From contig PDIP01000015.1 in the NCBI GenBank assembly GCA_002811645.1, positions 94,411 to 122,601 of the forward strand: DNA of 28,191 bases, given 5' to 3'. Each line of letters begins with the position of its first letter. Within the stretch, counting starts at the first letter, position 1. A program made the position numbers and the translations under genes. The notes beneath the pieces were generated by a model. The model did not search any database, was not told the DNA's origin, and was given only the letters and a program-made list of their open reading frames with translations. Below, piece after piece: positions 1 through 10,342 of this stretch. Origin of the DNA: Corallochytrium limacisporum (lineage: Eukaryota > Opisthokonta).

Positions 1-1786
1 CGCCCCACCCCCCCCCCGGGGGGGGCGACGGTCGGCCGTTCCTGTGGCTATTTTTTGTCCCTTGGGTCGTGTCGCACTGGTGCGTGAGTGTTGTATACAC
101 GACGTAGGGCTCGGGGCTGTTGATTGCTTGGTCCCCCGGGCCCTCTTTACCGTCGGTCACGGTTGCCATCGACGGTTCTTGCAATTAAAAAAAGAAAGAA
201 GTAAAAGAAATGGAAAAGTTCGCACCGCCAATTTTGTTGTGGTTTCCTGGGTGTGCGCGCCGCGCGATCTCTGCGTGCTGGGACAGTGATGGTGGTGGTG
301 CGCTCTTGCGATTGAGAATGAATGTGGGTTTTTGACAGGTTTGGTTTATTTTTTTTCTTTCCCCAAAATTTTTACGGGGGTTCGGGATGGGGGTTTTCAT
401 TTTCATTTTTGGCTTGGCTTGGCTTGGTGGGGGGGAACGAACTAAAACCACCAGACTTATACGGGGTTGGTTCCGTGGGGTGTGCCGTTGTGCAAGAATT
501 TCTTTTGTTGCTCTACAAAAAGAACCTACTTCGGTGAAAAACACATACGGGAGTTGGAGGTGAGACCTGGGGTAGGTAATCCGGTCGTGCATTCGAAGAT
601 TTTTTTACCGTACATTCAGTACTGTCCAACACTGGGAGGGGGCGGGCGGTAGCGGAAAATAGAAGCGTCGAGCAGCGAGACCCTCGGGTGGTGAAGGAAA
701 AGGGACGGTGTATTGACTACCGGGAAAAGAGGGAACACGCCAGCGAGCGACGGAAACTTCCGCCCGAACCAAAAAGAAACAGGGAGAAAAGTCGGTGATC
801 CGTCGTTGCGCTCCCAGGAATATCCTTCTTTCCTTCCTCTTTATAGTGAGTGAGTGAGAAATTTTTCTTCTTTGCACCCGCCCGGATTCACGGGATGGAA
901 GAAAAAAATCCCTCCACTGAATTTTCCGGGGCGCCGGGCGGTTTGGTCACACCGTTTCGGCATCGGATGCATCCTAACCCGTCAGGTACATTTTCTATAG
1001 ACCGTGCGATTCACTTATTCCGGCAGAACCACTTGCCCGGCCGTTTGCGCCCGTCCCCCTAAATTTCCATGTGACCACTCTCACGAGCGGAAATGTACGC
1101 CTGGCACTACGAATAGATGAATACATAATCTATGAAATACTTTACAATCAGAGGCGGGACAACCTAGGAGGGATTACGTACGTACATCCAAAAGGGCGAG
1201 AGCGGGTTAGAGAGTTAGCTACCTTCCTCTTGGCCGCTAAACCAGCCCCACCCCCCCCCCTTCTGGGCCCCCCTTTCTCCCTGCTAGGCATCAGCGTGTG
1301 TTGCTTCGACGACGACAGCGAACACGACGAAATTCAATCTCACGTCCAGGCGACTAACTTGAGCACCCGCTTCCGGAAGAATAAAGGAACACAAGGGTGG
1401 GGGGGGGGGGCTGCTTCCTTAATTTGTTTGCCGATCTCATAGTGAACGAATGGAGCAAAGGAAGGCGACGGTTGGAAGGAACCGGAAATTCCTGACACAT
1501 CAATCAAGAATCCTAGCCTCCTGTCCTTTTGGCTTTTCGCGGCAAGAATGGCATCTGGGTACCCACTAAACTTTTGGTGGAAGCACCGCCCATGGCGGAT
1601 GAAGGCACGCTCCCGGCATTGCCAACTATGCGTACAAATCTTTCTGTTATCTTTGGTCAAGGTAGTTCAAGAAATCGAAAGTGTCTTCTGGAATGCATGC
1701 GGGTGGGTCGCAGTATTGAATGAAATCAATGTGTACTGAGTGCGCTCAATGATCCCTGTTTCAGAGCTTTTGAAAATAGCGGAAAC
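1..1786. other. gene-less left flank, low complexity
   Basis: No reading frame here resembles a known protein or has a convincing protein-like composition. The segment opens with a C-run joined directly to a G-run (about 8-25). It also holds further C or G homopolymers (about 1250-1260, 1397-1410) and purine- or pyrimidine-rich stretches. The last few hundred bases must contain the promoter of the CNNM gene, but I see no clear TATA box. Confidence 0.6.
8..25. repeat. poly-C/poly-G palindrome
   Basis: Ten C are followed directly by eight G, giving a perfect self-complementary homopolymer junction. Related C-then-G junctions recur at about 15164-15176, 23666-23681 and 27662-27675, so it is not only an artefact of the window edge. 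Confidence 0.85.
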
Positions 1787-1839
1787 ATGACGAATACTAT
1801 CTTATGACGCCAGGTGGCACAGGGTGCCAAAATGAATAA
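1787..1839 (+). promoter_or_regulatory. two overlapping short upstream ORFs before CNNM
   Basis: An ATG at 1787 opens a six-codon ORF that stops with TGA at 1805-1807. A second ATG at 1804 overlaps that stop and opens an eleven-codon ORF ending with TAA at 1837-1839, which overlaps the proposed CNNM start codon (1832-1834). If the transcript begins upstream of 1787, these would lower or regulate initiation at the main ATG. The transcription start is unknown, so the regulatory role is inference. Confidence 0.4.
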
Positions 1840-4168
1840 TATGAAAAGTTTAGCATCACGCAAGAGGATGGAGAGGAGCAGCCGGTTTGTTTCTCTCTGG
1901 GTTGGTATCCTTACCGTGCTCGTGTTCTGGGCGCCGGTTGTAGAGGCGCAGACCGTAGAGGGGTTGACTGTTCTGAACGAAGGCACCACAACGGGCACAG
2001 AAAATACAGATGAAGGGGCTACCGTCTCTTTTACAGTCAAAAATGAAATCTACATTGATCGGGACACGCTGATGCTTCTGTACGGCACGAATCTAGACGG
2101 CACTGACCTCAAGCTCACAACGGAAACTACTGGCTGTGATGGCGTTGCGGTTGACATGGCGCAGGTAGGTACCGAGGGCAGTATCGGTGTGTACGCAACT
2201 GTAAGTGCACCTGTTGCTGGAGTGTACTATATTTGTGTAGATGAAACCAATCAAGGCACGAGTGATCCCTTGGCCCTGAATGCAGTCAACGCTCCAAAGG
2301 ACGAAATCCTGCCATTGCCGGCAACCATTGTCTTCATCATCGTCTTGATGATTTTGTCGGGGCTGTTTAGTGGTCTGAATTTGGGTCTGATGTCACTGGA
2401 CCCTCGAGCATTACAAATTGTAACCAAGACTGGTGAAGCCAGTGAACGCAAGTACGCAAATGCGATCCTGCCACTGCGGAAGCGTGGCAACTTGCTGCTG
2501 TGTACGTTACTCTTGGGGAATGTGCTAGTAAACAGCACTCTAACTGTGCTCTTGGAATCTGTTGCTGGTGGCTTGTTTGCAGTGTTTGGTGCCACAGCAT
2601 TGATTGTGATTTTCGGCGAGATCACACCCCAGGCCATTTGCAGCCGTCATGGACTCCTGATTGGTTACTACACCCTGCCCATCACGTACTTCTTCATGGC
2701 GGTCACGTTCATAGCGTCCTGGCCCATCTCTAAATGCCTTGACTTCGCTCTGGGTGAGGAGGTCGGCATTGTGTACAAACGTGAACAACTCAAGTACCTT
2801 CTAATGTTGACCAAGGACGATGTCGATATGAACAAAGGTGAGGTAGACATTGTTGCGGGCGCTCTAGACTTTGGGCGTAAGGCAGCCGAAGAAGTAATGA
2901 CAAAGCTTGCGGATGTGGTAATGATTGATGCGAATGCAATTCTGGATTTTGAAACGATCGGAAATATGGTGCAGAGTGGTCACAGTCGTATCCCTGTGTA
3001 CGAGGGTGAAAGAGAGAACATTATTGGAGTGGTGTTTGCCAAGGACTTGGCATTTGTGGACCCCGATGACAACATGCCAGTGCGCACTGTCATGTCTTTC
3101 TACAAAAGACCTTTGCAGGCCGTATTTTGGGATGCTACCCTGCTTGCCCTTCTTGACCTTTTCAAGACCGGAGGCGCACACATGGCTGTCGTTCGTAAGG
3201 TCTTTGAGAGGGACGGAAAGGACCCTGAGTACCGAGCAGTCGGTGTGGTAACACTGGAGGATGTCATTGAAGAAATCATTCAGTCCGAAATTGTGGACGA
3301 GACGGACGTATACGTAGACAACGTGAGCAAGCGAAAATTGCAGCGAGTGCGCCCAGACGATGAGCTGCAAAAGGAAGTCTTCGGAGCCAAGGGTGATGAC
3401 TCCAGCAAGAAGCTGTCTGGACAGCTGCACATGGCTGTGTACCAGTACCTCCACACGAGCGTTCCAATGTTTCAACCGCCACAGTTGCAGGCTGATAGGG
3501 AACCATCTGATGGCATTAGTGGCAGTGTCCTGAAGCGTCTCCTGAAACAGTGCGAGCTGGTGAGATTCGAGCCGGATTGGAAGCACCACCACCGCGTCGG
3601 TAGCATGTTGGACATTGTGGAAGAAGAGGAACTTGCCAAGAAGCATCACCCCGAGCAACTAATCTATATGAAGGATCAGAAGGCTGATTTTGCAGTATTG
3701 GTTCTTGAAGGGTCACTAAAGATGATCATCGGCAGCGAAGGATATGAGTTTGAGGCTGGACCTTTCACTCTCGTTGCAAGCATGGCCTTGTCCAACGTTG
3801 ACTATACGACGGACTTTACAGCCATCGCCGACGACATGATTGTGTATTTGCGCATCACTCGTGAGGATTACATGCGGGCTGTGAAGGCCACGCGCATGGA
3901 AAGGCTACATGGCCAGCCAGGGCGCGCAGGGAATGATGCAGAAGCTCACAGTGTTGTCAAGTCGGCCGAGCCCAAGACTCCGGTCCGAGATATTCGTACG
4001 ACACCGGCACGTACAGATGCTGAGGTCCAATACGGCGACCGCGAACCATCAGAACCGCAAGTTCACGATGACAGGGATATGGAAGGTGAACCGGAACCTG
4101 ATACAGGCACACTGACCACCTCAGACGACAGCGAGACAACGGCCTTGCATCAGAAGAATGTTTAAAGA
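1832..4168 (+). CDS. CNNM/CorC-family divalent metal (Mg2+) transporter
   Basis: This is a 777-residue membrane protein with the complete animal CNNM layout. Residues about 18-40 form a signal peptide or anchor. About 40-160 is an extracellular beta-rich domain. About 162-344 is the DUF21 transmembrane domain, with the diagnostic SGLFSGLNLGLMSL (176-189), LLGNVLVN (227-234) and GEITPQAICSR (262-272). Two CBS repeats follow (about 350-490), with GVVTLEDVIEEII in the second. A cyclic-nucleotide-binding-like fold (about 565-685) and an acidic, disordered tail close the protein. CNNM proteins sit in plasma or vacuolar membranes and mediate Mg2+ efflux or regulate Mg2+ transport; the CBS pair binds Mg-ATP in characterised members. 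The frame extends upstream to a GTG at 1814, but the ATG at 1832 (A at -3) is the sensible eukaryotic start. The stop codon is TAA at 4163-4165, so the coding part ends by 4165. No introns are visible. The neighbour is the convergent Na+/K+-type ATPase. Confidence 0.93.
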
Positions 4169-4196
4169 AATGAACGACCAGTAACCTTATCTATAC

Positions 4197-4209
4197 ATAT
4201 ATATATATA
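4197..4209. repeat. short AT microsatellite in 3' UTR
   Basis: An alternating AT tract about 30 bp beyond the CNNM stop, inside the 300 bp space between the two convergent genes. Confidence 0.8.
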
Positions 4210-4446
4210 CACTATCGTTGGTAAACATGAAATTGCTATGTACACTGCCTGCGTGTTAGCTCACCCAGTCAACGCCAACAGACTTCACCCTTCTGCCAGA
4301 GTGAGTGTACCGTGCGATGCGATAACCCATCCAGGGTGCATCGTGAAGATGTGAACGACAGTGAAAAGACTTTTGGCTCTATATATTTATAAATAGTAAA
4401 ATGGTAATATGATTTTTTTTAATGTGTGGATAACTACATTTGATGC

Positions 4447-4452
4447 AATAAA
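4447..4452 (+). terminator. AATAAA poly(A) signal, probably for CNNM
   Basis: This is the only canonical + strand AATAAA after the CNNM stop, about 280 bp downstream. It lies 15 bp before the 3' end of the opposing ATPase coding region. Cleavage 10-30 bases beyond it would put the CNNM transcript end inside the ATPase coding sequence, antisense to it. No canonical AATAAA is seen for the ATPase on the minus strand in 4166-4466; the TATAAA-type element near 4388-4393 is a possible variant. Confidence 0.5.
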
Positions 4453-4466
4453 GCGCTGCAAACACT

Positions 4467-7400
4467 TTAGTAGTTGGTCTCGCGCTCCACGAAACCACCA
4501 GGGTGTTCGCGCATGGTCTTCTTACGCCATTCGTCGTAGATCATGATCATGATGGCCCACGGTGTGGCAGGCAGCCAGTGGACGAACTTCAGAGGCTGCA
4601 CATTGAAGGCAACGTCTGTACCAGGAATGTAGCACAGGGCGATAGCCAAGCAGGTTTCGAACAGCAGAGCGGAGTTGAGGGTGCGGTTGCGCAGACCCTG
4701 CTGGAAGATGGACAGACGGCGGGTCTTGCAAATCAGTACATCAGCCCACTGGGCAATGATAATGGACACGAAGAAGGCGGTCTGGGCATGGAACTCGACA
4801 GTCTTGCGGTCATCGAAGCTCCACTGCTGGCCGTAGGAGTCGCGGACGTCCTCGATCTTGCTGTCATCCCAGTCGTCACGGAGACCAATCAGACGGTCGG
4901 GCCACCAGCCGTAGTCGGAGAGCACAACCAGGTAGGAGAAGAAACCAGCAAGGGCCTGCATCACACCAATTTGCATGAAAGTCATGCAAATCAAGGTGTT
5001 CGTCACAAGCTTGTCAGTCTGGGCGTTACGGGGTTTGCGCTTCATGATATCGGACTCAGCCTCCTCGTAGGCAAGGGCAATGGCGGGGTACATATCGGTA
5101 CCCAAATCGATAAGCAAAATCATGATAGTGGACAGGGGCAGGGGAACCTCCAGGAAAATGAAGACCAGGAAGGGAGCCAGCTCGGGAATCTTGGAGGTCA
5201 AGGTGTAGGCGACGGATTTCTTGAGGTTGTCAAAGATAAGGCGACCCTCCTCAACACCGTTAACAATGGAGGAGAAGTTGTCGTCCAACAGAATCATATC
5301 AGCAGCCTCCTTGGACACATCAGAACCGGTAATACCCATAGCAACACCAATATCAGCCTTCTTCAGAGCGGGGGAATCGTTAACACCATCACCAGTTACG
5401 GCGACAACGGCACCAGCACGCTGGCAAGCCTCCACAATACGCAGCTTCTGGGTGGGGGAGGTACGGGCAAACACAACCTGTTCGTGGCGAACAGCAGCAT
5501 CGAGCTCTTCGTCGTTCATATCGCGGAGCATATCTCCGTGCACAACAATAGCCTTAACCTGAGAGCGGTCCACCTTCTCGATGGGGATACCTTCACGGGC
5601 AGCAATGTCCTCAGCGGTGTCGGAGGAGATGATACCGACCTGCTTGGAGATGGCCTTGGCAGTGATGGGGTGATCACCGGTGACCATAATGACCTTGATA
5701 CCGGCTTCCTGGCAAGAGCGAACAGAGGCAGGGACAGTTTCACGGGGGGGATCAATCAGAGACATCAGACCGACGTAGGTCAGACCCTCCAGAGGGAAGT
5801 TCGGATCGTCAGCATCGAAAGCAAAACCCTTGGGGAACTTACTCTTGTCGAGCTTCAACATAGCGAAACCGAGCACACGCTCACCCATACCACCCAGGGT
5901 GTCGTAGGCAGACTGCCAGTCATTGCGCACTTCTTCAGTCATGGGCTGCACCTCTCCGTTGGTCAAAATATGCGTAGAGCGGTCGAACACACGCTCGGGG
6001 GCACCCTTGAACAGAACAACGTTGACGGTAGGATCGTCCTCGTCCTCAACAACGCTTACGGCGAACTTGTTAGTGGAGTTGAAAGGAATTTCGCAGACCT
6101 TCTTGTTAGCGGCACGGAACTTCTCAATGGGGCGGATCTCCTCAGCGAACTTGATCAGGGCAGATTCGGAGGCGTCACCGTTAGTCAGACGCTGCAGGAT
6201 GGGGATGTGCTCCTGACCCTCAGCGAAGACAGCACGGTTGCAGCAGGTGCCGACACGCACCAGCTGTTTGAAAGTCTCGTTATCCTTATCGTAGGAACCG
6301 TTGGTTGGGGCGTGGTCAGCGGTAAAGATAGTGTTGTCGTACCACACGTGGGCGACAGTCATGCGGTTCTGGGTCAGGGTACCGGTCTTGTCAGAGCAAA
6401 TGGTAGAGGTGGAACCCAGAGTCTCGACGGCCTCGAGGTTCTTCACGAGCACGTTCTTCTCGGCCATGCGGTTAGCGGTCAGAGTCAGGGCAACGGTAAG
6501 GGTGGCCAGCAGACCCTCAGGTACAACGGCAACCAGAATGGAAATCAGGAAAATGACAGCGTCGATCCATTCGTATCCAATAACGAGAGCCAGAATGAAG
6601 AAAGTAATACCCAGAGTCGCTGCGATAGCGGAAATCAGATGAATAAAGTGCTCGACCTCACGTGCAATGGGGGTCTTCACGTTCTCAGTGGCGGCAACGA
6701 GACCAGCGATGCGACCAATGACGGTACGGTCACCGGTGTTAACAACGATACCGCGAGCGGTACCCTCGACGGCAGAGGTAGAGTAGAAGGCCAAGTTACG
6801 GGTCTCCAGAGGGTTATCGTGAGAGGATTCGGGGGTACGGGTCTGGGGCTCAGATTCACCAGTGAGAGAGGAGTTGTCGACCTTGAAGTTGGAAGCTTCA
6901 ATGACACGGATGTCAGCAGGCATGCGGTCACCATACTTAACCTCGATAACATCACCGACAACCAGCTCCTCGGGATCCATGTTGAGCTTCTTGCCCTCGC
7001 GAATGCACAAGCACTCGGCGGGGACCATCTTGGCGAAAGACTCCATGACCTTGGAAGACTTGGACTCCTGGTAGTAAGAGAAGATACCAGTAACAACAAC
7101 AACGAAAATCAGAGCACCACCGAGGTAAAGGTTGTCAGCGGCGGGTTCACCACCCTGGGAAGCCTGGATACCGTAGGCAACGAAACACAAGATACCACCA
7201 ATCCACAGAATGATGGCAAAACCAGAGAACAATTGCTTGCAGAACTTAATCCATTCGGGGGTCTGCTTGGGGGGAGTAAGGCAGTTGCGACCGTCCCGCA
7301 GCAGACGCTCAGCAGCAATCTTAGAGTTCAGACCCGTGCCGGGGTCAGTGTCATAGCGAGCGCACAGTTCCTGGAGGGGAATCAAGTGCTCGTCCATTTC

Positions 7401-7598
7401 GACCTCCTTCTTGAGGTCTTCGACGTCCTCTTTGGCGTTCTTCTTACCTTTCTTCGCATCCTCGCGGGCGCGCTTTACGCGGTCGGAGACTTCAGCGAAC
7501 TCAGTGGCGATACGGTAAGAGTGGGTACGGTTAATGTCAGAGTCATCCTCGATGATGACCTCACCCTTCGGGGTGTCAAGTCCCGTGTAGTTTGACAT
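4467..7598 (-). CDS. Na+/K+-type P-type ATPase (IIC) alpha subunit
   Basis: This 1043-residue ion pump closely resembles animal Na+/K+-ATPase alpha along its whole length. An acidic/basic N-terminal extension (about 1-70) precedes the core. TGES is at 246-249. The phosphorylated Asp is D403 in DKTGTLT. KGAPE (531-535) marks the nucleotide domain, with MVTGD (638-642) and TGDGVND (735-741) in the P domain. Ten membrane segments fit (pairs near 123-145/157-176 and 320-340/346-366, then six after 795). Cation-site residues kept: E361, E806, D831, D835, Q950, D953, E981. Changed: V358 where animals have N324, and K803 where animals have N776. The cardiac-glycoside pair is present (Q145, N156, 11 apart as in Q111/N122). 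The C-terminus reads ETNY instead of ETYY. Codon choice is strongly biased, which suggests high expression. The family exports Na+ (or H+) using ATP at the plasma membrane; exact ions are uncertain. The start is the only plausible ATG at the N-terminus. Confidence 0.95.
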   Translation of the reverse strand: MSNYTGLDTPKGEVIIEDDSDINRTHSYRIATEFAEVSDRVKRAREDAKKGKKNAKEDVEDLKKEVEMDEHLIPLQELCARYDTDPGTGLNSKIAAERLLRDGRNCLTPPKQTPEWIKFCKQLFSGFAIILWIGGILCFVAYGIQASQGGEPAADNLYLGGALIFVVVVTGIFSYYQESKSSKVMESFAKMVPAECLCIREGKKLNMDPEELVVGDVIEVKYGDRMPADIRVIEASNFKVDNSSLTGESEPQTRTPESSHDNPLETRNLAFYSTSAVEGTARGIVVNTGDRTVIGRIAGLVAATENVKTPIAREVEHFIHLISAIAATLGITFFILALVIGYEWIDAVIFLISILVAVVPEGLLATLTVALTLTANRMAEKNVLVKNLEAVETLGSTSTICSDKTGTLTQNRMTVAHVWYDNTIFTADHAPTNGSYDKDNETFKQLVRVGTCCNRAVFAEGQEHIPILQRLTNGDASESALIKFAEEIRPIEKFRAANKKVCEIPFNSTNKFAVSVVEDEDDPTVNVVLFKGAPERVFDRSTHILTNGEVQPMTEEVRNDWQSAYDTLGGMGERVLGFAMLKLDKSKFPKGFAFDADDPNFPLEGLTYVGLMSLIDPPRETVPASVRSCQEAGIKVIMVTGDHPITAKAISKQVGIISSDTAEDIAAREGIPIEKVDRSQVKAIVVHGDMLRDMNDEELDAAVRHEQVVFARTSPTQKLRIVEACQRAGAVVAVTGDGVNDSPALKKADIGVAMGITGSDVSKEAADMILLDDNFSSIVNGVEEGRLIFDNLKKSVAYTLTSKIPELAPFLVFIFLEVPLPLSTIMILLIDLGTDMYPAIALAYEEAESDIMKRKPRNAQTDKLVTNTLICMTFMQIGVMQALAGFFSYLVVLSDYGWWPDRLIGLRDDWDDSKIEDVRDSYGQQWSFDDRKTVEFHAQTAFFVSIIIAQWADVLICKTRRLSIFQQGLRNRTLNSALLFETCLAIALCYIPGTDVAFNVQPLKFVHWLPATPWAIMIMIYDEWRKKTMREHPGGFVERETNY

Positions 7599-7600
7599 GA

Positions 7601-9178
7601 TCGGTGGGTGCCTTGGGCGTTAGTGTGATTTAGAACACTTACTCTCAAAGCAGTCTTTTGTCACAGTTACAGATGTCCCGATAACTGCGTCGGAAAGAAC
7701 TAAGAGAAGGAGAGAAGCACTTTCTAGCTGCCATTGAACATGGATGCCTAATGTACCTGGCGAGAGTCCTTCGTGGTTTGCCCGTTCTGTTCCTTTGTTT
7801 GGCCTCGTCAGTGTGGTGTACTTCTTTTGTTTGCGTCGTAGGTGGGTCTCGTCATAGACTCACGCAACGCCTTTTGGGCAAGAAGTTCACACAGTTCGTG
7901 TGCCAAAGAACAGATCAAGACTGACAATGAGAAAAGGGAAGAGAAAAGCGTGAGTGCCGTGTGCTGCTGCTGCCGGGCTCCCCTACCGTTCTTTGTACTG
8001 GTCTCCGAAGATCGTCAGACGAGAGGACTAGGTGTCCTGGCTGCGTCTCCCCGCGGGTGGAGGCCAGGCTGTAGTAAATATACTATCCCTCCGACCCCGT
8101 TTCAACAATTTGACGGGGCTTCGCGTCCCACTCCCTTCCTGCATCTCAGGTCGCCCCTTTAATTTCTAAATTTTCTGACCTAGGTCGGCCGTCGTCGGAT
8201 CCGAACAATAATGGGCTCTCACTCCTAGCTCCCGCTTGACTCAACCTACTCTCTCCGGGGCTGACGGAGGTAGGGGGGGAGGTTTTGGGAGGAAAAGAAG
8301 TGAGGTTTTTGGTGGGGGGGGGGAAGAAGAAGAAGAAGAAAGGAAGGCCCGGAGGGGGGGGGAAACCCCACTGCGACCACTGATCACTCATCTGGACGTC
8401 GTTATTTTTCTAAGTTTCCGTTTCAATAAAAACAAAATGGAAAAAGAGCGTTGCTTTAGACATCTTCTCTACCAATACTGTTGCACTAGGTCGAGGCCAT
8501 ATGAAGTTATGGCGGGACAAGAGAACCATAAAAAAACACCAAATCTTAAGAGATAAGGACTAAACCTACCCGTCATCAATCATCACAGCAGCAGCATCGT
8601 CCCATCATCAGAGAGCCTATTAAATTTGTTAACCCAAAGTGGCGAGAGTTTCTCTTTTTTGTTTTGACATGGGAACGCAATGGCGAAGGGGCACGGGTTT
8701 TACCCGCAACGGGCGACCAAAAACTCTCGACCTTGTGGTCCGCCGCCGCTGGCTAACCCATCCATTATTACAAATTCTATTTCATTTCTGCGCTCTCCCC
8801 CTCCCCCCCCCCCTCCGAGGGGGACGGTTCTTCTTCCCCCTCCTTTGTTACTCTACTCTTATGTTCCGCATGTGTGGCCTCTCCGGGGCCCTCCCCCCCC
8901 TCTCCCCTTCCCCACTGTCGTTAGCGCAATAATGGGAGAGACAAATATTCCAAGAAAAATTCGCAGGACTCACCCGTATTTGGTTGAGTCCGCCAACCCA
9001 CCGCCAGGCCCGCTCCGGTTTTTGCTCCACCGTGGAACTATTGCCACCCTACGCCATAAGCCATTATCGTCATTCATCATTACCTATTGCCGGACGAGGG
9101 AGAATAGAACACCCCGAAAGAACGGACACGCACGGGATTTGAGCAGTGTGTGTGGGAGTGGCGCATTTTTTTGCTCTC
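7601..9178. other. gene-less region upstream of the ATPase
   Basis: It must hold the ATPase promoter and 5' UTR (reading leftwards from about 7601), but I see no clear TATA element. The remainder is low complexity: a G10 run followed by GAA repeats (8314-8340), a C-rich tract with a CCCCTC/GAGGGG hairpin (about 8795-8825) and purine/pyrimidine-skewed stretches. Open frames here are proline-, glycine- or arginine-rich translations of these repeats. Confidence 0.55.
8314..8340. repeat. G-run plus (GAA)n microsatellite
   Basis: Ten consecutive G run directly into six GAA units. The strand is fully purine over about 27 bases. Another G-run follows near 8354-8362. Confidence 0.85.
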
Positions 9179-9215
9179 CTCTCCCCTCCCCTCCCCTCCC
9201 CTCCCCTCCCCCCCT
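9179..9215. repeat. (CTCCC)n minisatellite tract
   Basis: About six consecutive CTCCC units run into a C-run. The complementary strand is GGGAG repeated, with enough closely spaced G-triplets to form a G-quadruplex. Confidence 0.85.
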
Positions 9216-9321
9216 TCCTTTTTTTCCCGGGTCCCTGTATGACTGGCTCATTCGGCCCCTTGGAGCATTCCAGGAGTCTCGGGCTTGAATGACGTATAGG
9301 ACACATATACCCCGGCAAGGC

Positions 9322-9347
9322 GTGTGTGTGTGTGTGTGTGTGTGTGT
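9322..9347. repeat. (GT)13 microsatellite
   Basis: Thirteen uninterrupted GT dinucleotides, ending where the sequence turns to TTTGG. Confidence 0.95.
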
Positions 9348-10283
9348 TTGGCTGGTTGGTGGAGAACCAAACACACTCCCGAGGAGATCGAAACGAAGAG
9401 GGAGAAAACAAAATAGAGGAAGGAAAGTGAAACACCGGAGACCGTGCGGCAGATATTACCCGACCGGTGTGACTCGTTTTGTGATTGACGGCCTCACAAA
9501 TGGGGGGGGTTTGCCAATCCGGGACGAGGGCCGTGGTGGGTCGGCGTCGTCTGCGAACACAAACAAATTCGGGAGAGTGCCCAACTTGGCCACGCATTTT
9601 CCCCTACGCACGCCTCGTCACGACTGGAGTGACAAATATAGGTCTGTCGAGGATATTTGGAAATTGTTCTCTATTTCTAATAGTAATTACATTGACAACA
9701 ATACACAGACCAGGGAGATCCGGGGAAATAGAGCACAAGACAATAGATGATGAGACTCGTCGGCAACTGATGTCAATCACTGTGCCATGTTTAAGCTCCT
9801 CTCGATCGCTCCTACCGTGGATGTCTCCAATTTCACGATGCCGACTCGTCCACGATCTCTTTTCCTAAAGTATCTTACTCCATATATTGACTATAGTCCG
9901 ACATCGGCACAAGAGAATGCGAACACCTGAGACTCACCCAAGGTGAAGATGAAGACCGGGGAAGGCTTCAGACACAAACGGGTAATATTGGTTGCGCAGA
10001 AGGTTCGTTGGTGCCTCTGGAATCCCCATAGTAAAGCTACGAATGTTCCGTCGGGTGATATTAGACTATTTCGTGCTTGCACCTCATGTCCGTCTTCTAA
10101 TCTGAAAATTTTCTAAATCTCCCTCTCTCTCTCGTTCTCTCGTTCTCGGAGAACCCCCGCAGTTTCTACACCGTTGGGCCCGTACACACGAGAAAGAAGA
10201 AGCAATGTGACGACGTTGCCGGGTATCTTTCTGGTTGTACATTCAGAACTAACCATGACTTTGACGTTCAGGGGAAGGGGGAG

Positions 10284-10284
<1 letters not shown>
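9348..10284. other. gene-less spacer between GT and GA repeats
   Basis: The overlapping open frames on both strands have no recognisable domain and cross repeat edges. A CT-rich stretch (about 10120-10148) lies just before the GA repeat. No RNA gene or promoter was recognised. Confidence 0.5.
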
Positions 10285-10334
<50 letters not shown>

Positions 10335-10342
10335 GGAGAGAT
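10285..10342. repeat. (GA)n microsatellite
   Basis: A GA tract of about 18 uninterrupted units is followed by imperfect GAGAGG units, and preceded by a G-rich purine run. The whole 10271-10348 stretch is nearly pure purine on this strand. Confidence 0.92.

Noticed and set aside
1814-1831. GTG as the CNNM start codon
   Set aside because: Non-ATG starts are rare in eukaryotic nuclei, and an ATG with A at -3 lies six codons later, before the signal peptide.
2864-3658. 264-codon frame antisense to the CNNM gene
   Set aside because: Shadow of the real coding strand; no protein features.
4503-7595. 1030-codon open frame on the + strand across the ATPase gene
   Set aside because: It is antisense to a clearly recognised ATPase. 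Strong codon bias in the true gene explains the lack of stops. The translation is Gly/Asn/Gln/Thr-rich with no domain.
8680-9288. 202-codon proline-rich frame
   Set aside because: It is a translation of C-rich and CTCCC repeats, with no domain.
9070-9750. Overlapping 150-175-codon frames on both strands through the GT repeat
   Set aside because: Composition is set by the microsatellites; frames on opposite strands compete and none has features.
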